This document shows positions 7,786 through 16,824 of a stretch of DNA of 64,000 nucleotides, in pieces. The notes under the pieces were generated by a model, which was given only the letters and a program-made list of their open reading frames with translations, was not told the origin of the DNA and ran no database searches. Position numbers and translations under genes: made by a program. Position 1 is the stretch's first letter. Each line of letters begins with the position of its first letter. The DNA comes from Berkiella_A sp964633725 (GTDB lineage: Bacteria > Pseudomonadota > Gammaproteobacteria > Berkiellales > Berkiellaceae). The stretch is from assembly GCA_964633725.1 (NCBI GenBank), contig CAZWHY010000005.1, forward strand, positions 1-64,000, written 5' to 3'.

Positions 7786-8523
7786 CTAACAACTCTCTGC
7801 TACTACTGTTTGAGCAAACAACTTACGCGTATGAAGCTGCTTATCCCCTAATTGATGGGCTATCGCAAAACGCATAAGTTTTTTGGCCTCTAATAGCAGC
7901 ACCTCTGAAAAAAAGTCGCTATCTCCACGTAAAGCGATTAATGTTGCGCCTGAAATGGCCAAAACTTTTTGCGACTGAGGTAAAACCGCTTGTGGATAAA
8001 AACCATAGCCTTGATCGTAGCCATAAACTAAATCTGAGATAATCGGCTCGTTCTTTACATCATTATATAAGTCTAAACCAAAACCTAAAGATTTTAACAG
8101 TGCGCATTCAAAACGTCTTAATACCGCTTGGCTTTGCTTCTGCTCTGTCGCTAAACTTAAACCTGTTAAAGCCCGATGATAATCAATAAATAACTCAGGA
8201 TAAGGATCTCCGCGATGCAATAATTTTAGTAATAGCTCATTAAGATAGAATCCCATCAGTAAACTTCTACCTTGCAATCGTGGCAAAATCATTTCAGCTT
8301 CTAATTGGATAACCGTTTTGACTTCACCCCGACCACGCCAATGAATATTGACAAAAATAAAGGGCTGAACTAACCCACGCCATTTAGACTTAGGTCTTTT
8401 CGCCCCTTTAGCCAAACAGGCTACCAGCCCTGCTTCTTTACTAAAACACTCGACAATCGCACTACTTTCTTTAAAGCCTCGAATGTGTAAAAAATAAGCC
8501 TGATGCAATATTGGCTCAGCCAT
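7786..8523 (-). CDS. recO: DNA repair protein RecO
   Basis: RecO loads RecA onto SSB-coated single-stranded DNA with RecR and anneals complementary strands. The 245-residue product has an N-terminal OB-fold (HQAYFLHIRGFKESSAIVE onward, then the LAKGAKRPKSKWRG segment at about residues 36-49) and a helical C-terminal domain with the conserved LNELLLKLLHRGDPYPELF (about residues 92-110). Length matches the gammaproteobacterial form. No zinc-cysteine cluster is evident, as in the enterobacterial branch. It is the last gene of the lepA-lepB-DUF4845-rnc-era-recO operon and follows era after 11 bases. Confidence 0.93.
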   Translation of the reverse strand: MAEPILHQAYFLHIRGFKESSAIVECFSKEAGLVACLAKGAKRPKSKWRGLVQPFIFVNIHWRGRGEVKTVIQLEAEMILPRLQGRSLLMGFYLNELLLKLLHRGDPYPELFIDYHRALTGLSLATEQKQSQAVLRRFECALLKSLGFGLDLYNDVKNEPIISDLVYGYDQGYGFYPQAVLPQSQKVLAISGATLIALRGDSDFFSEVLLLEAKKLMRFAIAHQLGDKQLHTRKLFAQTVVAESC

Positions 8524-8534
8524 ATAATGCTACC

Positions 8535-9425
8535 CTATCCCACCATTGTTTCCAAAAGTGAAGCTTGATTCGCCCAATTGGCTTTTACTTTGACCCATAG
8601 CTTCAAGCAAACTTTCTTGCCTAAAAACTTTTCTAGATCTATTCGCGCACTGGTACCCACTTTTTTTAGTTGCGCCCCGCCTTTGCCCACAACGATACCT
8701 TTTTGTGCATCGCGCTCCACCCAAATTAACGCATGAATGTGCGTGATCTTGTCCGTATCTTCAAATTTTTCTATTTCGACCGCAATAGAATAAGGCACTT
8801 CTTGCTCTAAAGTCCGCATCAGCTTTTCACGCACAATTTCAGACATATGAAAACTTTGTGATTGATTACTATTGGCCTCTTTAGAAAAGTAAAATACATC
8901 TTCCGGCAATTGTTTTAAAATAGATTGTTCCAAACAGTCAACTTGTTCGCCTTTTAAGGCAGATAATGGAATGATTTCAGCCTTAGGTGCCTTAGCATGC
9001 AGGTTCTCTAAAAAGGGCAGCAATTCAGGTTTGTTTTTTATTTTATCTACTTTATTGACCACAATAATCAATGGCGCTTTTTGCTTTAATAACAACAGCA
9101 AAACTTGCTCATCTTCTGCAGTCCATCTTAAGGCTTCAACAACCAGCACTATCACATTGACATCAATTAACGCTTGTCGTGCTGATTGATTCATAAATTT
9201 GTTCAAGGCTTTTTTGCCGTCTATATGCATCCCCGGTGTATCAACCCAAACCATTTGTTTGTTGTCTATTGTCTTAACACCCAAAACTTGGCGCCTGGTC
9301 GTTTGTGGTTTATGTGAGGTGATGCTAATTTTCTTTTGCAATATACCATTCAACAATGTGGACTTTCCAACATTCGGGCGACCCATTACCGCTATAAATC
9401 CACAATACTTCTTATCATCACTCAT
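8535..9425 (-). CDS. era: GTPase Era
   Basis: Era is an essential GTPase that binds the 3' end of 16S rRNA and helps 30S subunit maturation. The 296-residue product shows the G motifs in order: GRPNVGKST (G1, residues 15-23), the TTRR switch, DTPG (G3, about residue 62) and NKVD (G4, about residue 124). A C-terminal KH domain follows with VVGKGGAQLKKVG (about residues 245-257). Its start overlaps the rnc stop by 8 bases, so the two are translationally coupled, as in Escherichia coli. Length and motifs are normal. Confidence 0.96.
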   Translation of the reverse strand: MSDDKKYCGFIAVMGRPNVGKSTLLNGILQKKISITSHKPQTTRRQVLGVKTIDNKQMVWVDTPGMHIDGKKALNKFMNQSARQALIDVNVIVLVVEALRWTAEDEQVLLLLLKQKAPLIIVVNKVDKIKNKPELLPFLENLHAKAPKAEIIPLSALKGEQVDCLEQSILKQLPEDVFYFSKEANSNQSQSFHMSEIVREKLMRTLEQEVPYSIAVEIEKFEDTDKITHIHALIWVERDAQKGIVVGKGGAQLKKVGTSARIDLEKFLGKKVCLKLWVKVKANWANQASLLETMVG

Positions 9426-10098
9426 TTTTCACCTGCTCTAAAAATAACTTTGCTGCTTTTTGTTCCGCAATTCGTCGGCTATTGCCCTTGGTTTCAATGC
9501 GATTATCAAAACCTTCTACAGCCAAACTAATCGTAAATATTTGCTCATGTTGTAATCCTTGAATGTCACTCACCGTATAAATAGGCAAACTCATTTTTTT
9601 AGACTGCAACCACTCCTGTAGTTCCGTCTTCGCATCTTTTTCGACTTCTGTTTGGGCATCTTGCAAAATCGCATTTTCAAACCAGGTTGCCACTTTTTCT
9701 TGACACGTTTCATAGCCTCTATCTAAATAAATAGCGCCTATCACCGCCTCAAAGCAGTCCGCAATAATAGACTCTCGCCTAAAACCACCGCTCAGACGCT
9801 CCCCCATACCCAGGATAAGATAGTCTCCCAAATCAAATGATTTCCCCATTTTGGCCAAAGCCCGCCCATTGACCAGATTGGCACGCCGCCGAGTCAAGAT
9901 GCCTTCTTTGGCTTTAGGATGTTTTTGATAAAGTAGATCGGCAATAATAAATCCTAAAATAGCATCACCCAGAAATTCCAAACGCTCATTATTATGCGCA
10001 CCCGCACTCTTATGCGTTAACGCTTGGCTTAATAACGCTATATCCGCAAACGCATATGAAATACGCCTTTGCAACTGTTCAAGCTTATCTTGCTTCAT
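9418..10098 (-). CDS. rnc: Ribonuclease III
   Basis: RNase III is an Mg2+-dependent double-strand RNA endonuclease that processes rRNA precursors and mRNAs. The 226-residue product has the signature NERLEFLGDAILGF (about residues 37-50), the second acidic catalytic block FEAVIGAIYLDRG (about residues 115-127) and a C-terminal double-stranded RNA-binding domain ending in RRIAEQKAAKLFLEQ. Length equals the usual family size. It lies between a small DUF4845 gene and era, with overlaps or gaps of only a few bases, so co-transcription is near certain. Confidence 0.96.
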   Translation of the reverse strand: MKQDKLEQLQRRISYAFADIALLSQALTHKSAGAHNNERLEFLGDAILGFIIADLLYQKHPKAKEGILTRRRANLVNGRALAKMGKSFDLGDYLILGMGERLSGGFRRESIIADCFEAVIGAIYLDRGYETCQEKVATWFENAILQDAQTEVEKDAKTELQEWLQSKKMSLPIYTVSDIQGLQHEQIFTISLAVEGFDNRIETKGNSRRIAEQKAAKLFLEQVKNE

Positions 10099-10100
10099 TC

Positions 10101-10484
10101 TTACTCTTCTACAACGACGCTATCATCAAAACTCACAACAGCATCAATATTAGAAATTAAATGCACACGTACTTCATACGCTAATGACAAGTACATTTTG
10201 CCGTCTCTTTTATCAATATCTAAATCTTTTGCTTTGACATTCTTCACATTATTCACCTGAAAACGCCTTAATAATAAATCTTCTATTTTCTGGGTGCTTT
10301 TGGTTTTGATATCTGTTTTTGCCAAATCAGTCAAAGCATGCTTAACAGACATGTGCTCCATATAAGGCGGAAATAAATTCAACCCTATCACGACGACCAA
10401 AGCTAAAAGCATGCCCCAAAATAATAGCGATATCATAGACACGCCTTTTTGCTTTTTAGGATGGTTCCCTGCTTTATATGTCAT
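10101..10484 (-). CDS. DUF4845 single-pass membrane protein
   Basis: This is a 127-residue protein with a basic N-terminus (KAGNHPKKQKG), one hydrophobic segment (about residues 17-40, MISLLFWGMLLALVVVIG) and an extracytoplasmic domain. Size, topology and position between lepB and rnc match the DUF4845 family found at this place in many gammaproteobacteria. The N-terminal KGVSMISLL resembles a type IV pilin-like leader (KG followed by a hydrophobic helix), a known look of this family. Function is unknown. The position suggests a link to the signal peptidase and membrane biogenesis, but this is inference. Confidence 0.85.
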   Translation of the reverse strand: MTYKAGNHPKKQKGVSMISLLFWGMLLALVVVIGLNLFPPYMEHMSVKHALTDLAKTDIKTKSTQKIEDLLLRRFQVNNVKNVKAKDLDIDKRDGKMYLSLAYEVRVHLISNIDAVVSFDDSVVVEE

Positions 10485-10519
10485 CTTATTCTCCTTGATT
10501 TATTCACACTACATAAATT

Positions 10520-11317
10520 TTAGGTAATTTTATTACCAATTCGTTTCCAACGAACATCCTTAGATTGACTATTCCAGCTCATCCAAACATATGCGCCCTT
10601 ACCAATAATCAACTCATCCGCTACAAACCCCCAAGAACGAGAATCATCAGAGTTATCACGGTTATCCCCCATGACAAAATAGTGACCTTCAGGCACCGTG
10701 ATTTCAACGCTTTGATTAGGGCGTTGGGGATCAATGTAGACCGCGTGCTCAATGCCATTTAATTTTTCAGTGAATAATTTTAAACTCTGTTCATAACCAT
10801 AATCATTCCAATCATTCACTTGCTCTTGAAAGGCTTTTGGCATTTCTTTATCGTTGATATACAGAGTCTTATCTTTATATTTTACGTTATCACCTGGCAA
10901 AGCAATAACGCGTTTAATAAAATTAATTTTTGTATTCACTGGATAACGAAATACTAATACATCGCCTCGTTGTGGATTGCCTTTTGCCATTAATTTTGTA
11001 CCAAATAATGGCAAACGTATCCCATAAGCAAACTTGTTCACTAAAACAAAATCACCCGTTAATAAAGTTGGTTTCATGGAACCTGATGGAATACGAAAAG
11101 GCTCAGCCAAAAAAGAACGTAGGAAAAATACAATCAGCAAAATAGGAAAAAATGATTTTGCATATTCTACAATCTTGGGCTCATGCGCCTCATCACTCCC
11201 GGGTATAGCATACATCGCCCGTTTCTTTTTAAAGAAAAGCATATCTACTGCCCAGATAATGGCGCACACAATTGCACCAATCGCTAAAACCACCGAAAAA
11301 TCCATATACAGCTTCAT
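10520..11317 (-). CDS. lepB: Signal peptidase I (LepB)
   Basis: LepB removes signal peptides from exported proteins at the outer face of the inner membrane. The 265-residue product has two N-terminal membrane segments (about residues 8-28 and 53-68), box B with the catalytic serine in PSGSMKPTL (about residue 77), the catalytic lysine in NFIKRVIALPGD (about residue 133) and box E GDNRDNSDDSRSWGFV near the end. This is a complete Ser/Lys-dyad enzyme, somewhat shorter than the E. coli one because the periplasmic insertion is smaller. It follows lepA after 3 bases. Confidence 0.96.
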   Translation of the reverse strand: MKLYMDFSVVLAIGAIVCAIIWAVDMLFFKKKRAMYAIPGSDEAHEPKIVEYAKSFFPILLIVFFLRSFLAEPFRIPSGSMKPTLLTGDFVLVNKFAYGIRLPLFGTKLMAKGNPQRGDVLVFRYPVNTKINFIKRVIALPGDNVKYKDKTLYINDKEMPKAFQEQVNDWNDYGYEQSLKLFTEKLNGIEHAVYIDPQRPNQSVEITVPEGHYFVMGDNRDNSDDSRSWGFVADELIIGKGAYVWMSWNSQSKDVRWKRIGNKIT

Positions 11318-11320
11318 AAA

Positions 11321-13117
11321 TTATTTATCCTTATCCATTTTTAATACGGCTAGAAAGGCTTCTTGTGGAATTTCCACCGAGCCTACTTGCTTCATGCGCT
11401 TTTTGCCTTTCTTTTGCTTTTCTAATAATTTTTTCTTACGAGAAATATCGCCACCATAGCATTTGGCTGTGACATTTTTTCTTAATGCTTTGACATTCGT
11501 TCGGGCAACAACCTGCCCCCCCAATGTCGCTTGGATAGCCACATCAAACATTTGCCGTGGAATCAACTCTTTTAACTTACGGGTTAGTTCACGGCCACGA
11601 TAAAATGCTTTATCTTTGTGTACAATAATGGCTAAAGCATCTACCACATCACCATTGATTAAAACATCCATTTTAACCAAGTCAGCAACTTGAAAATGCG
11701 TAAGCTCATAATCAAAAGACGCATAGCCCCGACTGATAGATTTCAACCGATCATAAAAATCCAAAACCACTTCATTCATTGGAATATCATATGTCAGCGC
11801 CACTTGGTTTCCAACATATTCCATTTTAGTTTGCATACCACGTTTTTCTATACACAACGTCATCACATCGCCCACATATTCTTGGGGAACTAGTATATTG
11901 GCTGCCACAATTGGCTCTCGCATTTCCTGCCAATCATTCGCTGAGGGCAATTTAGCGGGATTATCAATTTTGAGCACTTCGCCTTTACGCGTCACGACTT
12001 CAAAAATAACCGTTGGTGCTGTGGTAATCAGATCTAAGTTGTATTCGCGCTCTAAGCGTTCTTGCACAATTTCCATATGCAACAAGCCCAAAAATCCACA
12101 TCGAAATCCAAAACCCAAAGCCCCACTGGACTCTGGCTCATAAAATAATGAAGCATCGTTTAGACTTAATTTTGCTAATGCTTCTCTAAAAGATTCAAAG
12201 TCATCAGAATACACCGGGAACAACCCTGCAAACACTTTAGGCTGTGTACGCGTAAAACCTGCCAACGCAGATTCACAGGGATTATTCGCCAACGTAATGG
12301 TATCACCAACAGGCGCACCATCAATATCTTTGATACCAGAAACCAAAAATCCAACCTCACCCGTTTTAAGCGTGTCTTTGTTGGTGCGCTTGGGCGTAAA
12401 AACCCCTAATTGATCTACTTGATGATTGCGTCCGGTTGACATGATTTTAATCTTGTCTTTTACCCGCAAACTACCATGTTTGATTCGAATCAGTGAGACA
12501 ACGCCTAAATAATTATCAAACCACGAGTCTATAATTAAAGCTTGTAAGGGTCCCTCTTCATTACCCACTGGCGCGGGTACTTTTTCAACGAGCTGTTCCA
12601 ATAAATCTTGAATACCAATGCCGGACTTTGCGCTCACTTTCAATGCTTCTGTGCAGTCTAAGCCAATAATTTCTTCAATCTCATTTATCACTCGATCGGG
12701 ATCGGCTTGAGGCAAATCAATTTTATTGAGTACAGGTATCACTTCTAAGTCTTGCTCGATTGCAGTATAACAATTAGCCACAGTCTGTGCTTCTACGCCT
12801 TGTGCAGCATCCACCACTAATAAAGCACCTTCACAAGCGGCCAGCGAACGAGAGACTTCGTAAGCGAAGTCTACATGCCCTGGTGTATCAATAAAATTGA
12901 GCTGATAAGTAATGCCATCTTTGGCTTTGTAATTTAAAGAAACGCTCTGGGCTTTAATCGTAATACCCCGTTCACGTTCTAAATCCATAGAGTCTAGAAC
13001 TTGGCTGGACATTTCTCTGTCTGATAGCCCTCCGCACTCCTGGATTAGCCTATCCGACAAAGTGGATTTACCATGGTCTATATGAGCAATAATTGAAAAG
13101 TTTCTGATATGATTCAT
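11321..13117 (-). CDS. lepA: Elongation factor 4 (LepA)
   Basis: LepA is a ribosome-associated GTPase that acts in translation and 30S assembly under stress. The 598-residue product starts MNHIRNFSIIAHIDHGKST (G1 within it), then DTPGHVDF (G3, about residue 78), NKIDLP (G4, about residue 132), EF-G-like domains III and V, and the LepA-specific C-terminal domain with KCYGGDISRKKKLLEKQK. Length matches the family. It is the first gene of the six-gene leftward operon ending in recO. Upstream is a 455-bp non-coding spacer with repeats. Confidence 0.97.
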   Translation of the reverse strand: MNHIRNFSIIAHIDHGKSTLSDRLIQECGGLSDREMSSQVLDSMDLERERGITIKAQSVSLNYKAKDGITYQLNFIDTPGHVDFAYEVSRSLAACEGALLVVDAAQGVEAQTVANCYTAIEQDLEVIPVLNKIDLPQADPDRVINEIEEIIGLDCTEALKVSAKSGIGIQDLLEQLVEKVPAPVGNEEGPLQALIIDSWFDNYLGVVSLIRIKHGSLRVKDKIKIMSTGRNHQVDQLGVFTPKRTNKDTLKTGEVGFLVSGIKDIDGAPVGDTITLANNPCESALAGFTRTQPKVFAGLFPVYSDDFESFREALAKLSLNDASLFYEPESSGALGFGFRCGFLGLLHMEIVQERLEREYNLDLITTAPTVIFEVVTRKGEVLKIDNPAKLPSANDWQEMREPIVAANILVPQEYVGDVMTLCIEKRGMQTKMEYVGNQVALTYDIPMNEVVLDFYDRLKSISRGYASFDYELTHFQVADLVKMDVLINGDVVDALAIIVHKDKAFYRGRELTRKLKELIPRQMFDVAIQATLGGQVVARTNVKALRKNVTAKCYGGDISRKKKLLEKQKKGKKRMKQVGSVEIPQEAFLAVLKMDKDK

Positions 13118-13368
13118 AAAGTAAGGACTATAACATATTTATATTTATTATTAAAATTAAATAGAGTTTGATATATAAATCATTGATTATAAAGTGTGGT
13201 TACACGCAATAGTCCTCAAATATACTCTAAATCTGGATGAGTATTATAAGGCATATGAGGTACTAGGAGCTAGTCTGGATGCAGCTTTATGAGATATAGA
13301 TAGAAATGAAAGCAGTTCTCCATCAACTGATAGCAAAGCGAATCAATTCCTCGTCTAATTCTGGGAGA

Positions 13369-13568
13369 GGACAGCCATATTAGATTTTAGAATATGAACT
13401 TAACGTGGCTGTCCTGTTTAGTTTCTGTTTAGTTCCCGTTTTACCTCACCCGGCTTCCAGCCACCCTCTCCTGCAAATCAGGAGAGGGGAAGATTCGCTT
13501 TGCTCGTCGGGAAAGAGGAGGGGCACTTTGAATTTTAGAACATGAACTTAACGTGGCTGTCCTGTTTA
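13369..13568. repeat. REP-like repeats: inverted repeat plus 36-bp direct repeats
   Basis: The spacer 13118-13572 holds no gene. It has a perfect 9-bp inverted repeat GGACAGCCA / TGGCTGTCC (13369-13377 and 13406-13414) and a 36-bp direct repeat (13385-13420 and 13533-13568, one mismatch). Both copies contain AACTTAACGTGG, whose reverse complement recurs upstream of the RAYT-type transposase at 53146-53157. The direct repeats bracket a GC-richer hairpin block. Confidence 0.65.
13452..13488. repeat. Hairpin block in the lepA/degP spacer
   Basis: A small hairpin GGCT-TCC-AGCC (13452-13462) is followed at once by a perfect 10-bp stem CCCTCTCCTG-CAAAT-CAGGAGAGGG (13464-13488). The CCTCACCC...CCCTCTCC style is that of widespread bacterial interspersed palindromes. 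It may also terminate degP transcription, since degP ends just to the right and reads leftward. Confidence 0.6.
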
Positions 13569-13572
13569 TATT

Positions 13573-15060
13573 TTATTTATTTAGTTTGACCGCTAAAAAC
13601 CTTTGTGAACCGCCCTGGCGGGTAACTAATAGTGAGATAGCACGTTTTTCAGTATGGCTAATGACATTGTAGAAGTCTTTCATATTGCTAACAGGCTTAC
13701 GATTAACACTGACAATTACATCGCCCCGACGCAATCCTGAGTCTAGCCAATCATAATTGGTTAATTTTACAACGATAACGCCCTGCTGATTACTTTTAAG
13801 AATATTTCTCTCGTAATCTTTTAACTCACGAACAATCACACCTTGCTTGACCGCAAGTCGACTAATATCAGACACTAATCTTTTAGATTTAAATTTTAAT
13901 TTCTGTATCGGATTTCTATTAAATGTACCGATGGTTAAGGACAAATTTAAATTTTGATTGTTACGTACAACCTTCATATTGACAGAGTCATTAATTGGTA
14001 CTAAGCCTACGAGTGGTGGCAAATCTGTTGCTCTAACGACTTCTTTTCCATTAAATTCCACAATAATATCACCTAACTGCAATCCCGATCTTTCGGCTGG
14101 ACTACCGGGCACCACTTGAGAAATTAAAGCACCTTTCACTTTTTTAACCCCAAAAGATAATGCTAAATCCCGGGTTAAATCTTGGAAGGCCATCCCAACC
14201 CAACCTCTTGATACAGAACCATGCTCTCTTAGTTGGTTGACAACGGATTGAACCACATGGCTAGGGACGGCAAAAGAAAGACCAGCATAACTCCCTGATT
14301 CGCTGATAATTTGAGAATTGATCCCTACGAGCTCTCCTTTAAGATTCAGTAATGCACCACCAGAATTGCCTGGATTAATCGCAACATCTGTTTGTAAAAA
14401 TGGCACATAACGCTCTGATCCTAAGCTTCTATCGGTTGCACTCACCACTCCGACTGTCACAGTATTTTCAAAACCATAAGGTGATCCAATCGCTAATACC
14501 CATTGCCCGACCTTGATATCATGAGCAGGCGCATATTTTAATGGCTTTAAATCATTTGCAGGAATTTTTAATAATGCCAAATCTGTGCCCGTATCTTTTC
14601 CTATCAGCTCTGCTCTAAATTCTCGTCTATCGCGTAAGCGCACGAAGATGTCATCAGCGCCTTGCACAACATGGTAATTGGTAATAATAAATCCGTCTTT
14701 TGAAATAACACTCCCGGATCCCAAACCAGGTGTGTTGCCTGACAATCTTTGATCTAATTGTGTGCCAAACATTTCTTTTAAAACATCCATCAAAGGCGTG
14801 TCTTCAATGTCATCTCTTAAATGGTCAGGAATAAGCTTCTTGCCACCATGTTTAATCGTCACGATATTGACAACCGATTCCGCGGCTTCATTCACTACAT
14901 GGGTAAAATCAGGTAACGCAGCATAATGAGATGTTGATTGCGCTATTGTCGTCGTATTAAAGAGCAATAAGCTTAATGCAGCACATACTGGAAGAAAATT
15001 TAAGAACGGAGTGGCACTCAAAAAATGCATATATACTTTATTGGGCTTTATATCTCTCAT
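13573..15060 (-). CDS. degP: Periplasmic serine protease, DegP/MucD family
   Basis: This is a Do-family (HtrA) protease and chaperone that degrades misfolded periplasmic proteins. AGGAG six bases before the ATG supports this start. A long basic n-region leads into a signal peptide (hydrophobic about residues 17-40, ending TTTIAQS). The trypsin-like domain carries the triad His in ITNYHVVQGADD, Asp in GTDLALLKI and Ser in NPGNSGGALLN, followed by two PDZ domains. At 495 residues it is of typical size. It lies downstream of rpoE and a short anti-sigma gene, the arrangement known as algU-mucA-mucD in Pseudomonas, so sigma-E control is expected, though a convincing sigma-E promoter was not found by eye. 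No RseB or RseC gene lies here. Confidence 0.95.
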   Translation of the reverse strand: MRDIKPNKVYMHFLSATPFLNFLPVCAALSLLLFNTTTIAQSTSHYAALPDFTHVVNEAAESVVNIVTIKHGGKKLIPDHLRDDIEDTPLMDVLKEMFGTQLDQRLSGNTPGLGSGSVISKDGFIITNYHVVQGADDIFVRLRDRREFRAELIGKDTGTDLALLKIPANDLKPLKYAPAHDIKVGQWVLAIGSPYGFENTVTVGVVSATDRSLGSERYVPFLQTDVAINPGNSGGALLNLKGELVGINSQIISESGSYAGLSFAVPSHVVQSVVNQLREHGSVSRGWVGMAFQDLTRDLALSFGVKKVKGALISQVVPGSPAERSGLQLGDIIVEFNGKEVVRATDLPPLVGLVPINDSVNMKVVRNNQNLNLSLTIGTFNRNPIQKLKFKSKRLVSDISRLAVKQGVIVRELKDYERNILKSNQQGVIVVKLTNYDWLDSGLRRGDVIVSVNRKPVSNMKDFYNVISHTEKRAISLLVTRQGGSQRFLAVKLNK

Positions 15061-15330
15061 ATACCACTCCTACTGCGATATGGTATTCATTCAATCAGCC
15101 GCATCCTTGGGAACTGTGAAAACCGTTACTATAGAAGCCATTGTACCACGATTTAGTTAGTTAACATATTGGTATGTATACAGTTCTGCTGCCTTTTGAG
15201 GGGGTATTTTATTCAGTGATTTGTGTATTTAAAAATACAGTGTGGTTTTGGAAGGCTGGATCTGTGCCAACCCCCAATATTTTCAAGACCAAAATAATCT
15301 GGACTTAGGAATGGGCATGTAATAACTTAC

Positions 15331-15621
15331 TTAAGCTTTTTTCTCAGAGCTTTGTTCCAAAGATTGGTTAGATATTTGATTGTCTCGATGTTTCTCAATA
15401 ACCACTTCTGTTTGAGCATTGCGAGCAGGCACTTTGATTTCTGCTGCAAGCCATTCAGATTCTAAGCTATTTTGTAACATAGAGGATATGAAATGATAGT
15501 TTTTCCATGTAGCTCTTAATTCAGCATTATTTTTAAGATCTGCTATGGTCTCTTGAACCTCTAAAGAAGATAAAGCATCGTCCATCATTGCTGATACATT
15601 TTCTTTTTTTGAATGATTCAT
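15331..15621 (-). CDS. Short RseA/MucA-type anti-sigma-E protein lacking a membrane segment
   Basis: This 96-residue protein sits directly downstream of rpoE. Its N-terminus (SAMMDDALSSLEVQETI, about residues 10-26) and the later ATWKNYHFISSML resemble the N-terminal sigma-binding domain of RseA, where an Asp/Leu-rich start and a W-x-x-Y-H helix contact sigma-E. Normal RseA is about 200 residues with one membrane span and a periplasmic domain cut by DegS and RseP. Here the protein ends SSEKKA with no hydrophobic segment, and no continuing frame after the stop restores one. So this is either a soluble anti-sigma factor or a truncated one. Identity rests on position plus N-terminal resemblance. 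Confidence 0.7.
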   Translation of the reverse strand: MNHSKKENVSAMMDDALSSLEVQETIADLKNNAELRATWKNYHFISSMLQNSLESEWLAAEIKVPARNAQTEVVIEKHRDNQISNQSLEQSSEKKA

Positions 15622-15656
15622 ACAATTTCCTTTTACTTACTTGTTTATAGTCTATC

Positions 15657-16262
15657 TCACAAATGCGGTTTAAGCCGTTTTTCAATGGATTCTCTTGCAC
15701 GGTAGATCCTAGAACGAACGGTGCCAATCGGACATGCCATGACCATCGAAATTTCTTCGTAGCTCATGCCGTTTAATTCTCTTAGCATAATAGCGGTTCT
15801 TAACTCTTTAGGCAGCTTTTGAATCACATCAAAGATCAGCTCTCTTAGCTCTTTGTCTTGTAGTGCATTCTCAGGCGCCGAATAGTCTCGAATACTAGCA
15901 CGCGTCAAAGTATTATCTAAATCGATCTGTTCCACATCTGCTTCAATGATTTTTCGACTACTAATAACCGTATGATTCTTTGCTGTGTTAATAGCGATTC
16001 TATATAACCAGGTATAAAATGCACTATCCCCCCTAAACTTATCAATCGCTTTATATGCCTTAATAAAGGATTCTTGTGCAACATCCATCGCTTCGACAGG
16101 ATCGTGAACATAACGGTTTGCTAATTTAATAATTTTATATTGATAGCGTTCAACCAATAAATCAAAAGCTTGCTTATCACCTTCCTTGACTTGCTGAATG
16201 AGTTCCTTATCTACTTTCTCTTTATTCTCTTCATACTCTTTCTTTAAAGAAGATTGCTTCAT
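15657..16262 (-). CDS. rpoE: RNA polymerase sigma factor RpoE (AlgU)
   Basis: This is an ECF sigma factor for the extracytoplasmic stress response. The 201-residue product is closely like E. coli sigma-E: region 2 with KANRYVHDPVEAMDVAQESF-type sequence, the hallmark FRGDSAFYTWLYRIAINTAK (about residues 76-95) and region 4 with LNGMSYEEISMVMACPIGTV (about residues 164-183). The N-terminus is about 13 residues longer than in E. coli and very charged. No better start stands out. It leads the rpoE, anti-sigma, degP group. Confidence 0.96.
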   Translation of the reverse strand: MKQSSLKKEYEENKEKVDKELIQQVKEGDKQAFDLLVERYQYKIIKLANRYVHDPVEAMDVAQESFIKAYKAIDKFRGDSAFYTWLYRIAINTAKNHTVISSRKIIEADVEQIDLDNTLTRASIRDYSAPENALQDKELRELIFDVIQKLPKELRTAIMLRELNGMSYEEISMVMACPIGTVRSRIYRARESIEKRLKPHL

Positions 16263-16374
16263 ATCTCAAGTCACTTATATTTTTGTGTAAACACAATTAG
16301 GCTATTTAGCTTGTATATACGCCCAAAAACGTATCATTTCCAGACACACTATATGTATCGGATAGGAACTAAAA

Positions 16375-16824
16375 TTACCTAAGCAAATATAATAATAACT
16401 GAAACTTTTTAGTTGGTATACTGTCTTTGTGAATAAAAACGGTTATTTTTCGCTTTGATGAGGGTACACGCAGGTAAAGTATGCAAAACCACTTGCATAT
16501 AAACGGTTTAACAAGCTGATAAGCAACGTAATATTGCCCCTGTTTATATTTCACAGCCCACATACCATTTGAGTGATATTGTAACTGCACTACTTTATTA
16601 AACCACTTTACGCTAAATAAGCATGCATATTTTTGTAACAAGATTAAGACACAAATACCAAACACAAGCACTGCTAAAACCCACAGGGCGCTTTGAAACA
16701 AGATCAATATGCTTAATATCGATAAACTGCTCAGAAACGCCTGAAAAATTCGCATCTGCTTGGAAACATTAAGTTGTAGGCAGGGATAGTTTGTGCTGTC
16801 TAATTTTTGCAATGATGGGTTCAT
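16375..16824 (-). CDS. ygfX: YgfX/CptA-like inner membrane protein
   Basis: This is a 149-residue protein with two adjacent hydrophobic segments (about residues 29-62) and a soluble C-terminal part containing W-x-V-K-Y-K-Q-G-Q-Y and ending in LLYLLR. This matches the pattern of YgfX, the membrane partner of SdhE, earlier described as toxin CptA. It overlaps the 3' end of sdhE by 56 bases in another frame. The conserved YPCLQLN lies before the next ATG, so the early start is kept. The sdhE-ygfX pair next to divergent ygfZ is a known gammaproteobacterial neighbourhood. The toxin role is disputed in the literature. The sequence is divergent, so I am moderately sure. Confidence 0.75.
   Translation of the reverse strand: MNPSLQKLDSTNYPCLQLNVSKQMRIFQAFLSSLSILSILILFQSALWVLAVLVFGICVLILLQKYACLFSVKWFNKVVQLQYHSNGMWAVKYKQGQYYVAYQLVKPFICKWFCILYLRVPSSKRKITVFIHKDSIPTKKFQLLLYLLR

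Noticed and set aside
15061..15330. A possible sigma-E promoter for degP
   Set aside because: Only a weak GAACT without a properly spaced TCnnA was found on the right strand, not enough to annotate.
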